NCBI GenBank assembly: GCA_038373865.1
Contig: JAXGGA010001693.1
Location: 1-64,000 of the forward strand
DNA from: Uloborus plumipes
Lineage: Eukaryota > Arthropoda > Arachnida > Araneae > Uloboridae
Length of the DNA stretch: 64,000 nucleotides
Direction of reading: 5' to 3'
Shown: positions 33,801 through 45,380 of the stretch, one piece after another
Numbering within the stretch: position 1 is the stretch's first letter
How the letters are laid out: each line of letters opens with the position of its first letter
Made by a program: the position numbers and the translations under genes
Notes under the pieces: generated by a model
What the model was told of the DNA's origin: nothing
The model's database searches: none
The model's input: only the letters and a program-made list of their open reading frames with translations

Positions 33801-35225
33801 TCTACACCTCAGAACCAGAACACGTAAGTCCAAAAATGACGATTTTCACTTGAATACCACATTGCTTGTAGAATTTTATTCCACATCGACCAATGAGAAC
33901 GTTATTCAAAGAAATTCCTTCCCAATATTTTGCTGCATTAAAAGAGCAAGAATCCCATAATTTGCATGCGTCCGAAAATCGATTTCGCCCTTTCCTGAAC
34001 AGTTACGGAAACGGACACTGTCTGGATCTGAGTTACTGATTTTATCTCCTATGCTTTACAGATCACCTAGTTAAAAGTGGCAAATTCAAAATTATCCATT
34101 CCACACCACCGATTTTGCTAATCATTAGCATAGTGCTAGTGATAGAATACATTAAAAAAAAAATTTTCCCGAACTAAATTACGGATAATGTAATGAAACC
34201 ACACAAAGTACGACCGACCATAAAAGAAAAAATGCAGAGTTGCGTCGCTTTTCAATAAAATATTTTATTTGATTCTCTTATTTTCCACTAGATGGCAGTT
34301 GCATAGATTAACGTTGAGCCATAATCTATTAAAACTTGCTACTACTACAACAACATGGTTATCCCATACCACTACTTTATTCCTTAGTATCATCTTCGGC
34401 TTGAATTTCAAAATAAACTCTAGCAATTCAAGTTTATAAAAATAAAATTGACTTCACTCGATAAAATTGAATAGTAAGTCCAACAACCTCTCAGTTTCCA
34501 CCAGTTGAAAACTTAGTAAAAATTTTTATTTAACAAAAACCCTCCATTCCAGGAATTGCACCTGTTTATTCACATCGAACAAATCATGTACAAGGATTGC
34601 AGTTCATATGTGATCTGGGAGATTCCGAATTACTCAGTTGAGTGTATGCTTGTTAGACAAGAGCGTCTACGGGCAGAACAAATTCCCAGTGTAAAAAACT
34701 TAGCGTTTCTCCTCTTTGCTTACTAAGGAAAACCGGTTTCTGGCTTTCGGAAGAAAGGGGAAAATAAGGGAATAGCTTCACCTCGTGCCATTAGCTGCGT
34801 GGATAACCTCGCAGGCTCGTGCAGAGCAAAATCCTAATTTAAACACATAGAAGATCGCTTGAAAAACAAAATGTTTGTGCGATTAATTTAGCTTTTAGTG
34901 CAGTAGAAATAAGCCAAAAAACACCTTGGGGTCGAACAAATTGCAACAGAAACGAAACCTGGTGGAAATGATAGGTAACCGACTCGTAATGAACATACTA
35001 AAAGTATACATTCGTACTGGTGGGACAAATATGTTTTTTTGGCCGCCATCTTGAAAAAATCGCCATTTCAAAAATTCAAAAAAATTATGTATGGTATCAA
35101 ATAAAAGGAAATTTCAAGCTGAAAAGAAATAAAACATTGAATATTTAAAGTAAAGTGAAGATAATAAAAAATATACACCTTTAATGTCACTCAAAATGCG
35201 GTTTTCTTGGCCGCCATCTTGAAAA
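33801..35225. other. Non-coding, partly repeat family B
   Basis: 33808-33835 is a MITE fragment and 34228-34500 continues repeat family B. TTGGCCGCCATCTTGAAAA occurs twice (about 35039 and 35208). No gene is supported; 34540-34990 shows nothing I can identify. Confidence 0.45.
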
Positions 35226-37620
35226 TCCTTTCTCTTATTGGACAAAGCTCATAAGCTAATAGGAAAGAGTAACAAACTGAAACACTACCAGACATCAGTA
35301 GAGACTAAGGCTTTGAAATAGAATTAGGGGGGATAATTAAAAAAAAAAAAAAAGTTTGGAGAGGGAAAGTAGGGTAAGGGGGGGGGGGGGCAATCTGTAA
35401 AGAAGTTAAACAACATGAGAGGTTATGATCAAAAAAGCAGTGTTTGTTTAATATATAATTGATTTTAATATATGTATATAGATATATCTTGCTGCATTAC
35501 TTTCCTTTACAACAAAATGAAAAAGAACACAAACAATTAAAAAAATTAAAAAACAGCTGCACACTGGATAATGTGGAAAAATAGTTATCGGGACACAGAC
35601 ATATGATCTGATATTTTGATTTATTTTCAGTTTTGTGCGAAAAGAATAGAAAAAACGATGAGAAACAGTGCTATTTTGCTGTTTGTTATGATCTTGGGGC
35701 GACCCATTTATTTCCTCCCTTCAAAACTGAAGATTGGTGTTGGGGTAGGAAAGGAAATGAGTCATAAAGTTAAATTTCAGATATTAAATGGAAGTACACT
35801 TTGAAGTTCGGATCGAAAAAGAAACACTTTGTCTGAAAAATAATATATACCTAGGATGAAAATAATCCTCAATTCAATCCCCAGGTTAGACGTCATATTA
35901 GTATAGTGTGAATGGTATGTTTGGGTGGGGAGGGGGATACTTCGTCTAGTTATAAGGGAACCCATTTACCAACTTTAAATAAGTTTACTATTCATTTTTT
36001 ATCAGTTTTTTTTAAAAACGTTTTTAACAGTTTTGAAATAAAAAAGAGTGGTTGTGTGGGGGAGGGGGGGATGAACCTGACAAATCTATAAGCTCATGCC
36101 AGCTCACTTTAAACATATTCATGCTTTCATAATTTTTAGACTATCACAAGCCAGACAACTTAGTATTTAAATAAATAGAATCTAAAAAAACATCATTTTT
36201 TTCCTATACAGTTTTATTCAAAAATTCAAAAAAATATGATCCCATTGAGATCCCAATCTAAAAATTTGTACAAACATAGATAAAATACACAAGAATTTTT
36301 GAGAATTTTTTGAAAAAAAATCATTATATGTTTTTCGAGAAATTTAAATTTTATTTTTTAAAAAATAAAATTTTTATAAAATTATTCATTTTGCATATCA
36401 GATTAAACGGCAACTAACGTACTTTAAAATACCATTTACCAAATCCTTCTATCTATATTTGGTGTCGAGTTATGGTCCCTTTTATGTTCCCTTATCCATG
36501 GAAAAACGAGGGTTTTTTCCAAAGTTCAAAGTCTCATAAATGAAAAAATAATAGAGATAAAAATCTAAAAATTGAGACTTTTGATTACCTCAAGGGCTAC
36601 AATTGATGAGCCAAATTTGAAAGAAATACAAAATGTAAGGTACAATTTTTCTCAGATTTTGGATCACTTGACGTGGAATAACCCATTACTATTTATTATA
36701 GTGATTTGGGTTTTATAATAAGCAATTGGCAAATATCGCTTCTTAGCTATCCAGAAAACAGAGAAATTCAGATATCCGGGATAGCGATAGATCAATTCCA
36801 TTCCGGATACTTGGTTATCTACTGTACGTACTAAATTGGGATTGATGCATAAAACGTGATCAGTAAAATGCGTAAACTAAACGCGTAAAAGCTGGCCGCC
36901 GCGACTATGCATTTTTTTTTTTTTTTTAATTTAGCTGCTCTTCAGAATTAGTTTTTAAGTGACAGAGAGTGACTTGAGAATTCAAAACTGATTTTTTTTT
37001 AAATATTCAAAATTTAAAAATTTAATTTGCACCATTTGCATTTATGTTTTTGTTTAAATATGAAATTTTTCAGTGCATGCAAATAGAACTAAGTGAACCA
37101 AATTTGACCCTAAGGTGGTTACTCGTATTTACTGAATCACTGTAGTACGGTCGAATTGCTAAGAGCTATGCGGTGTCATTGTTTCTTTCTTCAAAAACCA
37201 GCATTTTTGTTTTTAGATAGTTTCCAAATATTATTTAAGTTGAACCATATTTCTATAAAGTTTACAAATACCTTTGTGGTATAGATGTACAGAAAATAAC
37301 AACGTTACGAATGCACAAATGAGCAGGGATACTGCAGACACGTGTTTCGGCGTTACAAGGAACGCCTTTTTCAATGCAAAAAGTTGTGAGCTTATGGATG
37401 CACAGACATCCGACAAAAGCAAAGGAAACAGAAGTGAACAGCTTAAAAAAGAAACATAGCGGATTACCTGAACACCAATAAAAAAATTAAGCAAAAAAAA
37501 AGAGATCCAATGGGAAAATAAAGAATGAACCGAAGCTTTCTACCAGGTACGAAATGGAAAGAAATAATTCGATTGGCGACACGATAAGCCAAAAGGCTAA
37601 CATAATAAAAAAAACACCAG
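35226..37620 (+). repeat. 2.4-kb duplicated block, copy 2
   Basis: The second copy of 29313-31632. It begins abruptly inside the loop of the foldback element after TTGGCCGCCATCTTGAAAA and ends in the Penelope inverted arm, where Jockey-type LINE sequence starts at about 37621. An ATTA follows the foldback right end as in copy 1. Confidence 0.8.
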
Positions 37621-38910
37621 GGGCATTATTTCCAATTACCTGCACGATAGAACATTCCAAGTCAGGGTGGGTAATTCTCTGTCGGGAGGAAAGCCAATAC
37701 ATGCTGGGGTCCCTCAGGGAAGTGTTATCAGTCCCCTCCTGTATTGTCTTTTCACCTACGACTTTCCTACCTATGAGCATACAACTAGCTGCCTCTTTGC
37801 TGATGATACTGCTGTACTTGCAATTCACCCGAGAGCAAATTTTGCCAGGTTCCATGTGCAAAAACATGTTGACATCATTTCTATTTCAACGACTGGCGCA
37901 TTTCTATCAACGCAGCCAAAACCAAACTGGTCATGCATTCCAACAACAGGTCTACCCTACCAAGAACCATCGTCCTCAATGACGAAGTCATCAACTATTC
38001 AACCGAAGTTACTTATCTAGGTGTAACCTTTGACAGCCAGTCCAAGTTTAGACGTCACGTAAGAAACATTCACAAGAGGGCTAAGAAGAAAGTTGCCTTA
38101 CTCCGCTGTCTTGCAAATAAACGGCGAGGTTTGACTCTGGGGAACAAAGTCCGTCTTTACAAAACCATTATTCGCCCTACCATGGACTACGCAGTTCCGG
38201 TATGGAGGCATGCAGCCAAATCAAATATGGAAAAGCTGCAAATTCTACAAAACAAATACCTAAGGTCAATTACAGGGAACATCTGGTTTATCCGGAATGA
38301 TACCCTGCACAATGACCTGAGGGTAAGCTACTTTGCTCTCCATATCCGGAAACTTGCCAAGAACTTTTATACAAACCTCAGCTCCCATCCAAATAAGCTG
38401 ATCCGAAAGCAAAAACGGTTCATTAAACGGAACCCAAATTCCTCTTTCCCGTCCTATACCAGGACGATTCCAATGAACTTCGCCCCTAGCACTAATACTA
38501 GTGATGGTGGCCGCCGCAGAACCCGTAGGGCTGCGCCGGTCTTCCCCACTTAACGTCGAAGCACCTCCTTCAAATCGCACACTCTCTGAGCGTGGATTTC
38601 TGCTACCATACTCCTTCCTCCCTTGGGGTTACCTTGTTTGATCACCATTTTGGTGCTGTATTGTGTATATTTTGTATATAGATTGTTTATTACTTTTTGC
38701 ACCTCACTCATGTTTTTCTGCATCTTTCATGTACCCCTCACGGGGTTGTATAGCTGTAAATATGTACATATCAGTAGCCCTGAAAAGACTATTTTTTTTT
38801 TTTTGCTCCCTTCATACCTTTACTCTCCTCCTTTTTCTCTTTCCTGACTAAATCGGAATCATGATTCTATCGTCCATACCGAGAAAAAGGCTTTCGGCCT
38901 GCTCGATTAG
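37621..38910 (+). mobile_element. 5'-truncated Jockey-type LINE
   Basis: Reverse transcriptase sequence starts abruptly at 37621 next to a Penelope arm and runs into a 3' UTR. The probable end is near 38910 (GGCTTTCGGCCTGCTCG), with no clear poly-A. 5' truncation is typical of LINE insertion. Target duplications were not found. Confidence 0.7.
37626..38553 (+). pseudogene. Jockey-type reverse transcriptase, C-terminal half, one frameshift
   Basis: The frame read at 37667 gives FQVRVGN..SGGKPIHAGVPQGSVISPLLYCLF (RT motif B) and CLFADDTAVLA (motif C, F-A-D-D intact) and is lost around 37860-37930. From about 37890, in the frame of the 37933-38553 ORF, the thumb region follows: ISINAAKT-type, YLGVTFD, R..K..VALLRCLANKRRG and Y..IIRPTMDYAVPVW. 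The ladder G-V-P-Q-G-S-x-x-S-P / F-A-D-D / Y-L-G / P-x-x-x-Y-A-x-P-V-W is standard for Jockey-clade ORF2. The endonuclease and RT motif A are absent, so the copy is dead. Confidence 0.8.
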
Positions 38911-39107
38911 CAATACAATAGTAGTACTAACGTCAAGCTCCCTAGAAGATACTCACTGTAGAGAAAACCGGTTTCTACCCCAGCGTGACGTCACATCTGG
39001 AGAACCACAATTTCGCACTACGCTGTAACAAACGCATTTCTCTCCCGCCCGAAACCGAGGGAGTACGCGTAATAGGTAGAGAGAAGTTCGTTTGTTTACC
39101 ATCAAGA
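38911..39107 (+). promoter_or_regulatory. Possible leader with a CRE palindrome upstream of a Harbinger-like start
   Basis: A GC-richer stretch with TGACGTCA at about 38982 and a purine-rich leader precedes an ATG in good context (ATCAAGATGGCT). Promoter status is inference; no TATA box is apparent. Confidence 0.3.
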
Positions 39108-39185
39108 TGGCTGAAATAGTTATGCTCGCGATTTGTCTGGAGGAAGATGATGAATTCGAAAGAGGTGATCGCCGGCGGACTTAAA
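39108..39185 (+). pseudogene. Possible first coding exon of a Harbinger-type nuclease
   Basis: The ATG opens a 25-codon frame: MAEIVMLAICLEEDDEFERGDRRRT, then TAA. HARBI1/PIF-Harbinger nucleases often start with a short hydrophobic stretch, an acidic E-E-D-D-E patch and an arginine cluster (R-R-R-x-W-V), which this resembles. No nuclease domain follows on either strand. GTGATC after GAAAGAG could be a weak splice donor. It is probably an orphaned first exon kept in a non-autonomous element. Short match, low certainty. Confidence 0.35.
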
Positions 39186-39229
39186 ATTGTATTCTATTTT
39201 CTGCGGGAAGAGTGGGATTTTTGTTTCAT

Positions 39230-40400
39230 TTTAATCGGATAACGGCTTTTAAATAATTTTTTTCGTCTTCCGAAAAGGAATGGGAATTGTATTTTTGCAG
39301 CTGTTATTTGGTATTTTACTTGACATATTTTTTTTTCCTGGAAAAGGGGGGGGGGGCGTTAATTTGTTGAAATTAACTATACATTTCGTTTCTTTTCCCT
39401 CGAGAGTGATGGATCCCATTTTCGAATTTAAATGCATATTTATTTTACGTTTTCAAGCACGGGGGGTGGGGGGGCGTTTCCACTTGTATTGTGCATGAAA
39501 TGAAAGTTTTTTTTTTCCGGAGAGAGAGTTTTCCGTATCGTTGTATTTAGATATGTGTTTTGTTTAAATTCTGTTTTCCACTGCGGGGGGGGGGGGTACT
39601 TAAATTTTTGGATTTATAATGTTCGTTTAAAGTATTTCTGTTGCCCCCCCCAGAAGAGTTTGAACTTCATTTTAATTGCAGTGCATATTTAGTTAGATGC
39701 TTTTTTCTTTGGGAAGGGGGGGGGGGTTATATTTTTTCTGATTCTATTGGGTTAATAATTTATAATTCTGTGTTCTTGAGAAGTGAATATTTAAATTTTC
39801 CAAATTGTGATGCGTATTTAATTTAAAGAGGTTTTTACTGCATTAAGGAGGGGGGGGGCAGTCGCTGGATTTTATCTATATTTGTAATACTTATTTTCAT
39901 TGAACTAATCTTTATGAGGGTGCGGGATACCACGAAATATATTATATTGAAAATTCTGTTTCTTCGGGGAGATATAGTCTTTTCATTTTTTTTAATAAAA
40001 TTTGAAAAGCTTTTTTTTTGTGTGTTGGGGGGGAGGGGCGGTATATTTTTCTTGTGATGTTGCGTATTTTGGTTTCGTCATTTTTTCATCAGAAGAGGAG
40101 GTTTTTCTTGTTATTGTAATTAAATGTGTATTTTAACTAAGTTCCAATTTCCTTTTTTTGAAAGGGGGATTTAAAATTATTTTATTGTTTCAATTCACTC
40201 ATTTTTCTTTACCGTGAACGGGTATTTCAATAAAATCATTTTTCTTCTGGAGAGGCGGTGGACTAATATTTTTCGAGTTAAAATAAGTCACATTTAAATT
40301 AAATTCCTTTTTTCCGACTGAGAGGGATTTTAATGTTGCTTTATACGTATCATTAAAAAAAAAGTCCTTTTGGGGAGGGGGATTTTTTTCTGATTGTATT
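39230..40400 (+). repeat. Degenerate ~125-bp tandem array with poly-G tracts
   Basis: G runs of 7-12 recur near 39345, 39465, 39587, 39717, 39848, 40028 and 40376. Between most of them are similar phrases, a GCATATTTA/GCGTATTTA-type motif and T-rich ATTTT tracts. The spacing is 115-180 bp, so units have diverged in length. All G runs are on the plus strand except one C run at 39645. There is no ORF. Confidence 0.55.
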
Positions 40401-41729
40401 AGGCACTTAATTGTTGATTAACATTGAAGAAAACTTGTGAAAAACAGCTAAGATATCGATGAGCAAGCTACCAAAACATAAGAAAATGCGTAATGAAAAC
40501 GCGCATTTTCTATAATTAAATCGGCTCTAATGTTGCCCATTTTAAAATAAGAGCTTCTTGAAACTATGCTGTAACTATTTTTCGCATTGGTTGAAAGATT
40601 AGACGAAATCCGAATAAAATATAAGCGCCGAAAGTTTACGAAATTCTCGTAGAAAAGTATTGAGCACCCGGTTTTCTTGTGCCGATCAGAAAGAGCGATG
40701 CATGGCAGGAAAATGCAACCCTGATTCCTCTGATCTTCGCCATGCCATGTGAGATACGAAACCATTTGATTGGTCAATCGTTTCCCCTTCTCGATATGCG
40801 TTAGAAGGAGAGAAAATTCTCGCTCGGTGCTTTGAACGTAGCACGGGCTGATTCACACTAGCCCCGGACGGACGAAAAACGGCCCGGACACGGAGTGACG
40901 TCATCCGGGCCGGGAAAAAAATCACACTGCAGAAAATCTGTCATGGGCAGAAAGTTTGTAACCAATCAAATCGCTTACTGTCGGCCTGACGGTGCTGTAT
41001 TTAAACATCAACTTCTTTAGCATACAACGTTATCAATTTGTAGCTAACATGATCTTTTTATGAATTCGTATTAATGCAAAAAACTACAGCTTGATGGGGT
41101 TTTTACCCATGGCAATATTTCTACATTTCCGAAGATATATTAAACAATTTAAATTTCAGGATTATTAAGAGTAAGCAAATAGAAAAAGCATTTGACTCAG
41201 TAAAAAACATAGCAAAAATTTCGTCAAATTATTTCTGTAAATGATTCAAAACCGATGGTACGATGATCTTCAAAGTGAAATTAAAGAATAAGAGAATGCT
41301 TATTTTTTTTTTAACAGAGAGTGATTTCAAAAATAAATAGTCAAGCTTTGCTCATGGTGATTTTTGATACAGTAGTTTCACTTGACTCACTTTAAAATGT
41401 TTTTGAGTTTATAGCAAAATGAATTTCTGATAAAATATAAATTTGATTTATTACTGAAAACTACTCCAGATAGCAAGATTTAACAATAATAAATTTTCTT
41501 CCAAGCAAAATATTTTGATTTTACGAACAATTGACCTATATTGTATAGTTTTGACCTAATTGTATGCAGTTCAGTCTTGATAATTTGAACATTCCTTTAT
41601 TTCCAAGTTTTTATTGGGTCCTAAACACTTGAGATGGCTGTGGGAACTTCTTATAACACAAAGCTTTTAGACGGCTCTTTAGTGCTTCGAGCTATTGAGA
41701 CTCGTCTGATGAAGCAGTTTTATTGCAAA
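40401..41729. other. Non-coding; contains a GC-rich terminal-repeat-like piece
   Basis: Bases 40845-40930 (GGGCTGATTCACACTAGCCCC, GGACGGAC, ACGGCCCGG) match 57752-57806 in reverse complement. Around it are TGACGTCA and GGGCCGGG. The rest is AT-rich without supported genes. Confidence 0.5.
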
Positions 41730-42680
41730 CTAGCTTTATGCCCGGCGTTGCCCGGGTGCGTATTAATATAAAACTTTAGCTTCTCAAAAAATTCTAATAA
41801 AAATTTAACGCAAAACTTGTTCATAAACAACGTTCTTAGTTTCACCTTCAGGCGCAAGAATAAATAAATTTAGTCTTGATGTAGTAGTTCTCTCTTGTTG
41901 TTCTTTTAAAAACTGACGCTGACTCACTGTCTCCGATTGTCTTGATCTAGTTGCTCTATCTCTCAGATCTCTTAGACGATACTCACGCTGCTCATTGCTT
42001 TCTAATGCTCTAGCCGTCATATCTCTAATGTGCACTGTCGCTAGTCTTCGATTTCTCTCCTCAGGACTCTCATTTTCACGTTTTTCAGCCGTTTTTTTGC
42101 CTTAGGATGAACTTGTCCTATTGCTTTCCGTTTCTTCGGAGGCATTTTTGCAGAGTGGTAGCTAAATATACTTACAATTCAAAAATTTATGTTTTTCTTA
42201 ATCGTTGTTTCCGAGCCTCGAGGTAGAAAGGTTGATAAATCAGAAATAAATTACTTTCTCGCTTTAAAGGTTTATCTCTATCAGTCGAAAAGAAAAAAAA
42301 AGCAGTTTAATTGTTTTTGACTTATTTCATGCTAAAATGAAATAGGTGAGCCTTGAAATGAAAATTCATTGTTTTAATTTTAATCTTTGTTGGAAAAATG
42401 CTAATATTTAAATACCATAAATTTTATCAATTTATAACCTAAAGGCTCTTGTCGATTAAAAAAATAGGCCTAATAATAGGCTAGATTCCTATATAAAAGG
42501 GTCATTTTTTGACAAAAAACTTGAATTTGAGCTTTTTAGATTTTTTAAAATTTCAAGACCCCGCCTATGAGAATTCTAGGGCATCAAGGAACCTCTGTGT
42601 CAAGTTTGATGAAAATCTGACGCAAACTGTGGATTTGTATAGAGAACAAGTATACATACACTCATTTTTATATATATAGA
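41730..42680 (-). mobile_element. Non-autonomous Helitron
   Basis: On the minus strand it starts TC (TCTATATATATAAAAATGAG), ends with a GC hairpin (CCCGGGCAACGCCGGG) seven bases before CTAG, and sits exactly between A and T (42681 and 41729 in plus numbering). TC...hairpin...CTRR with A/T insertion and no target duplication is the Helitron signature. It retains part of a RepHel N-terminus. Confidence 0.85.
41805..42145 (-). pseudogene. Helitron RepHel N-terminal remnant
   Basis: The minus-strand ATG at 42145 opens MPPKKRKAIGQVHPKAKKR. After a one-base shift near 42080 the frame continues ENESPEERNRRL, then TARALESNEQREYRLRDLRDRATRSRQSETVSQRQFLKEQQER. Arg/Glu-rich E-x-x-E-Q-R-E-x-R-L repeats following a basic M-P-P-K-K-R-K start are typical of arthropod Helitron proteins upstream of the Rep domain. 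Neither the Rep HUH motif nor the helicase is present. It marks the element as an internally deleted derivative. Confidence 0.65.
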
Positions 42681-42688
42681 TGATAAAA

Positions 42689-43441
42689 TCTATGCCGTTG
42701 CAGTACAAACTGCACAAAATAATATCCATATATTATTTCTCTAAGCCGAATCCTATACCCGGTCGAAACTCGCTCATTTCTTTATCGAATTGCAAGAAAA
42801 TTTATGATTTTGAAGCTTATCCCGCTGGCTATTGACGAAAATTAGATCCACCCTCTAAAAAGTGTCGGTTCGTTTTTTATTCGAACTTCAATTTTTGGGC
42901 ACAAAATTGACTCTATCTAGCGAAATAATTGTCGTATCGTCTCCATTTTGATTTCATTCGAAAGATTAAAAAAGATGCGTTCTTTAGAACGTTTCCGCTA
43001 GCGCCGCGTCACGAGAATCTCGAAAATCCACGTTTAAGCGACTTATAAGCGATTGAAGTTTGAAAAAGTTAAATTTTTTGCTCAACTGTCAAAATCGTTA
43101 CATTGTTGTTCAAATCAATTTTAAATGCGACATTTCAAGCCAAGGCTTAGCTCGGTAAACCTTAATTGTAACTTTTATTGTTTCAAAATACTATGGTAGT
43201 TTTGCGATAACGTTAGTATTTAGTTTAGTAGTAGCCTTGGGTATTTGATTTTAATATAGGGTATCACTTTTGTAGTAGTTGTAAAAGTGAACGTGTCTTT
43301 GATCTCTTTGAAAAGTTGTCAGAACGACGACAGTAGATGGCGATGTTGTGCAAATGAAGCCAATAAAAATTGTCGTATTAAATTTTAAGTTTACATTTTT
43401 TTTTCTTTTTTTTTTTGCGGAATTCCGCACGGGTCACCTAG
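42689..43441 (+). mobile_element. Second probable Helitron (3' end clear, 5' end tentative)
   Basis: The 3' end has the perfect palindrome GCGGAATTCCGC followed by ACGGGTCAC, CTAG and T. A TC in A/T context at 42689, eight bases after the neighbouring Helitron, could be the 5' end, but nothing proves it. No ORF. Confidence 0.55.
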
Positions 43442-43952
43442 TCTTTTTTATTACAGAAATTTCTGCTCAGTGCTTTCAACAATTAACAATCAATAAAAAT
43501 GCTTCATTATGTTTCGGTTAACCCTTTGGATTCCGGGCTGTTTTTTGGAAATTTTTCTTTCGACCCAGGTTGTACGACAGTTGAACCACAGACTTCTTTT
43601 CCATTAAAAAGAGAAGGTATAAACTATCGTACCAGACGGATGAAACCTTGAAAAAATCCCTGGCTCCAAAGGGTTCGAGTGAAAATTTCAACCCTGTCCT
43701 CTAAAGAAAAAAGACTTATGGTACAACATGTGTACCGCCCGGTTCCTAAAGGTTAATAAATGTAATTAGGGAAATAGTGAGGAAAACAAACATTGTAGGC
43801 TTAACACCGACCCCAAAACCAAAACCCTAAAAAGTGCTTTTTGTACAAAAGTAAGTCGGGAAAATATGTTTCTCCTGTTGATTGTGCTTAGAGTTATGTA
43901 TGAAAGTTAAAAAATAGAATGAGAGTTATAGATGAAACATAACTTTATTTTT
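43442..43952. other. Non-coding interval
   Basis: AT-rich sequence with no recognised element ends or genes. Confidence 0.4.
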
Positions 43953-44059
43953 TCATATATAAGTACAAAAGATATTGATGCATTTGTCATACTGCTTGAC
44001 AAGCTTTGCAAAGCAATCCAGAAAAAACTCAACTATTCACATGCGGAAGAAATGTTTAA
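43953..44059 (-). pseudogene. Mariner transposase, C-terminal end (split by 10-kb insertion)
   Basis: Minus-strand translation gives FFRM, a stop, then a FAKLVKQYDKCINIFCTYI stretch ending in TGA. Mariner transposases end with a G-I-x-x-L-V-x-R-W-x-K-C-L/I-N-x-x-G-x-Y motif. The preceding part lies beyond the tandem pair at 54078-54225. The halves join in frame when one TTA is removed. One internal stop shows that it was dead. Confidence 0.75.
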
Positions 44060-45239
44060 GGGCGGCCATTCACGGGCGCTCCATTCTTCCAAATGGCACG
44101 ACACCACTCCAAAACCGGTTCGTGAATGCCGAACTCCTCAACCATTTGGAGCGCTCCGCGCCACGCGCTGGATATCCAACCCGGCCGAAATCCATCGCAC
44201 CGCGCCAATTTTCGACCGTTCCATCGCATCGTGAATGCGGAAACCCGATTGGAGTGACACCACTCCAGACGCGGTTTTCGCCATTCACGGGCGAGCCATC
44301 GCTCCAAAACCGGTTCATTCCGCTTGTATTTGCCGTTGAAGATGGTCGCATTGTAAAATGGCTGCAGCTAAATCGTATTCGTTGAAGTAATCGACAAGTA
44401 CAGACTTCCAATTTTGTGGAATGCAACAAATGTCGATTACTATTTTTAATGTACAGATTTAAAAAATGCAACATTGTCATATTAAGCAGTCATTTTCACT
44501 TGAAATAACCATTAGTAAACAGATGGGAGAACAAGAATTTGAACTGAGAAAGGTTTACCTCGCATTTTTGTAAACCAAGTAGAAAGCGCTTTTTTTCTCT
44601 AAAATTAGGGCATGGAAAAGAAAATAAGTTTCAAGTAGTGACATTAATAAATGTTAATTAACTTGAATGTATTGTATCCAAGGTGGGGAATTTTTCTCAG
44701 CTTAAACTTACATGTGCAATATTGTACAAAAATTAGTGGAACAAAAAACTTATTTTTTCGGCTAAGTAATTAATTTTATTCTCCATGCAATTATTGACAA
44801 ATTAAACAGAAATTTAAAAACAAAGCTTTTTTATTCCATTTTATTGTTTTTATTTTTTATTATTTTATCTAAGCATTTTTTAATGACTTATCTTTTCATT
44901 AATTTCAATTTAGTAATTTTTTCCCCATTCTAATGTGCCTAAATTTTTCAATTCATAAGAAGCAATAAAGTGATTCATTAGTGTTTGTAAACTTTTTCTT
45001 TAAGCTAAGATAACTTGTAATTTTAGTGGAAATGATATTCAGTGTTTAATTTTAGAAATGTAGTCCTCTATTAATTACTAAACTTTAATCGAAGTGATTT
45101 TTTCTCTATCAATCAACCATTGTTGGAGGTTACATCAACTGTATAATGCCGTTTAAAATATTAAACTGTTAACTACAATAAATCTAACAATTAATATACT
45201 TCTACAAAGTAAACACAATATATGGTTTCTTTTTAAATA

Positions 45240-45380
45240 CTGTTGGTTCCAAGAAATATTATTTAATTGAGCGGGATTTTTAACATTGTGTCTATGGCTG
45301 GGAAATATTCTGTTCCCGGATGTTTTATTCGTATAAGAGGGTATTTGTTTATCCGGTATCCGATTAAACGTGGATGACAG
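45240..45380. mobile_element. Diverged pogo/Tigger-like MITE in a TA site
   Basis: 141 bp between TA dinucleotides, starting CTGTTGGTTCC and ending GATGACAG. It aligns with the younger copy at 47398-47571 (ATTCGTATAA, TTTATCCG, CTGATTAAGC-type blocks). Confidence 0.6.

Noticed and set aside
43975..44480. Overlapping 83-136-codon ORFs on both strands, repeated at 49118-49551
   Set aside because: They lie in the GC-rich inverted ends of the Harbinger-like elements, match nothing and are open on both strands through composition.
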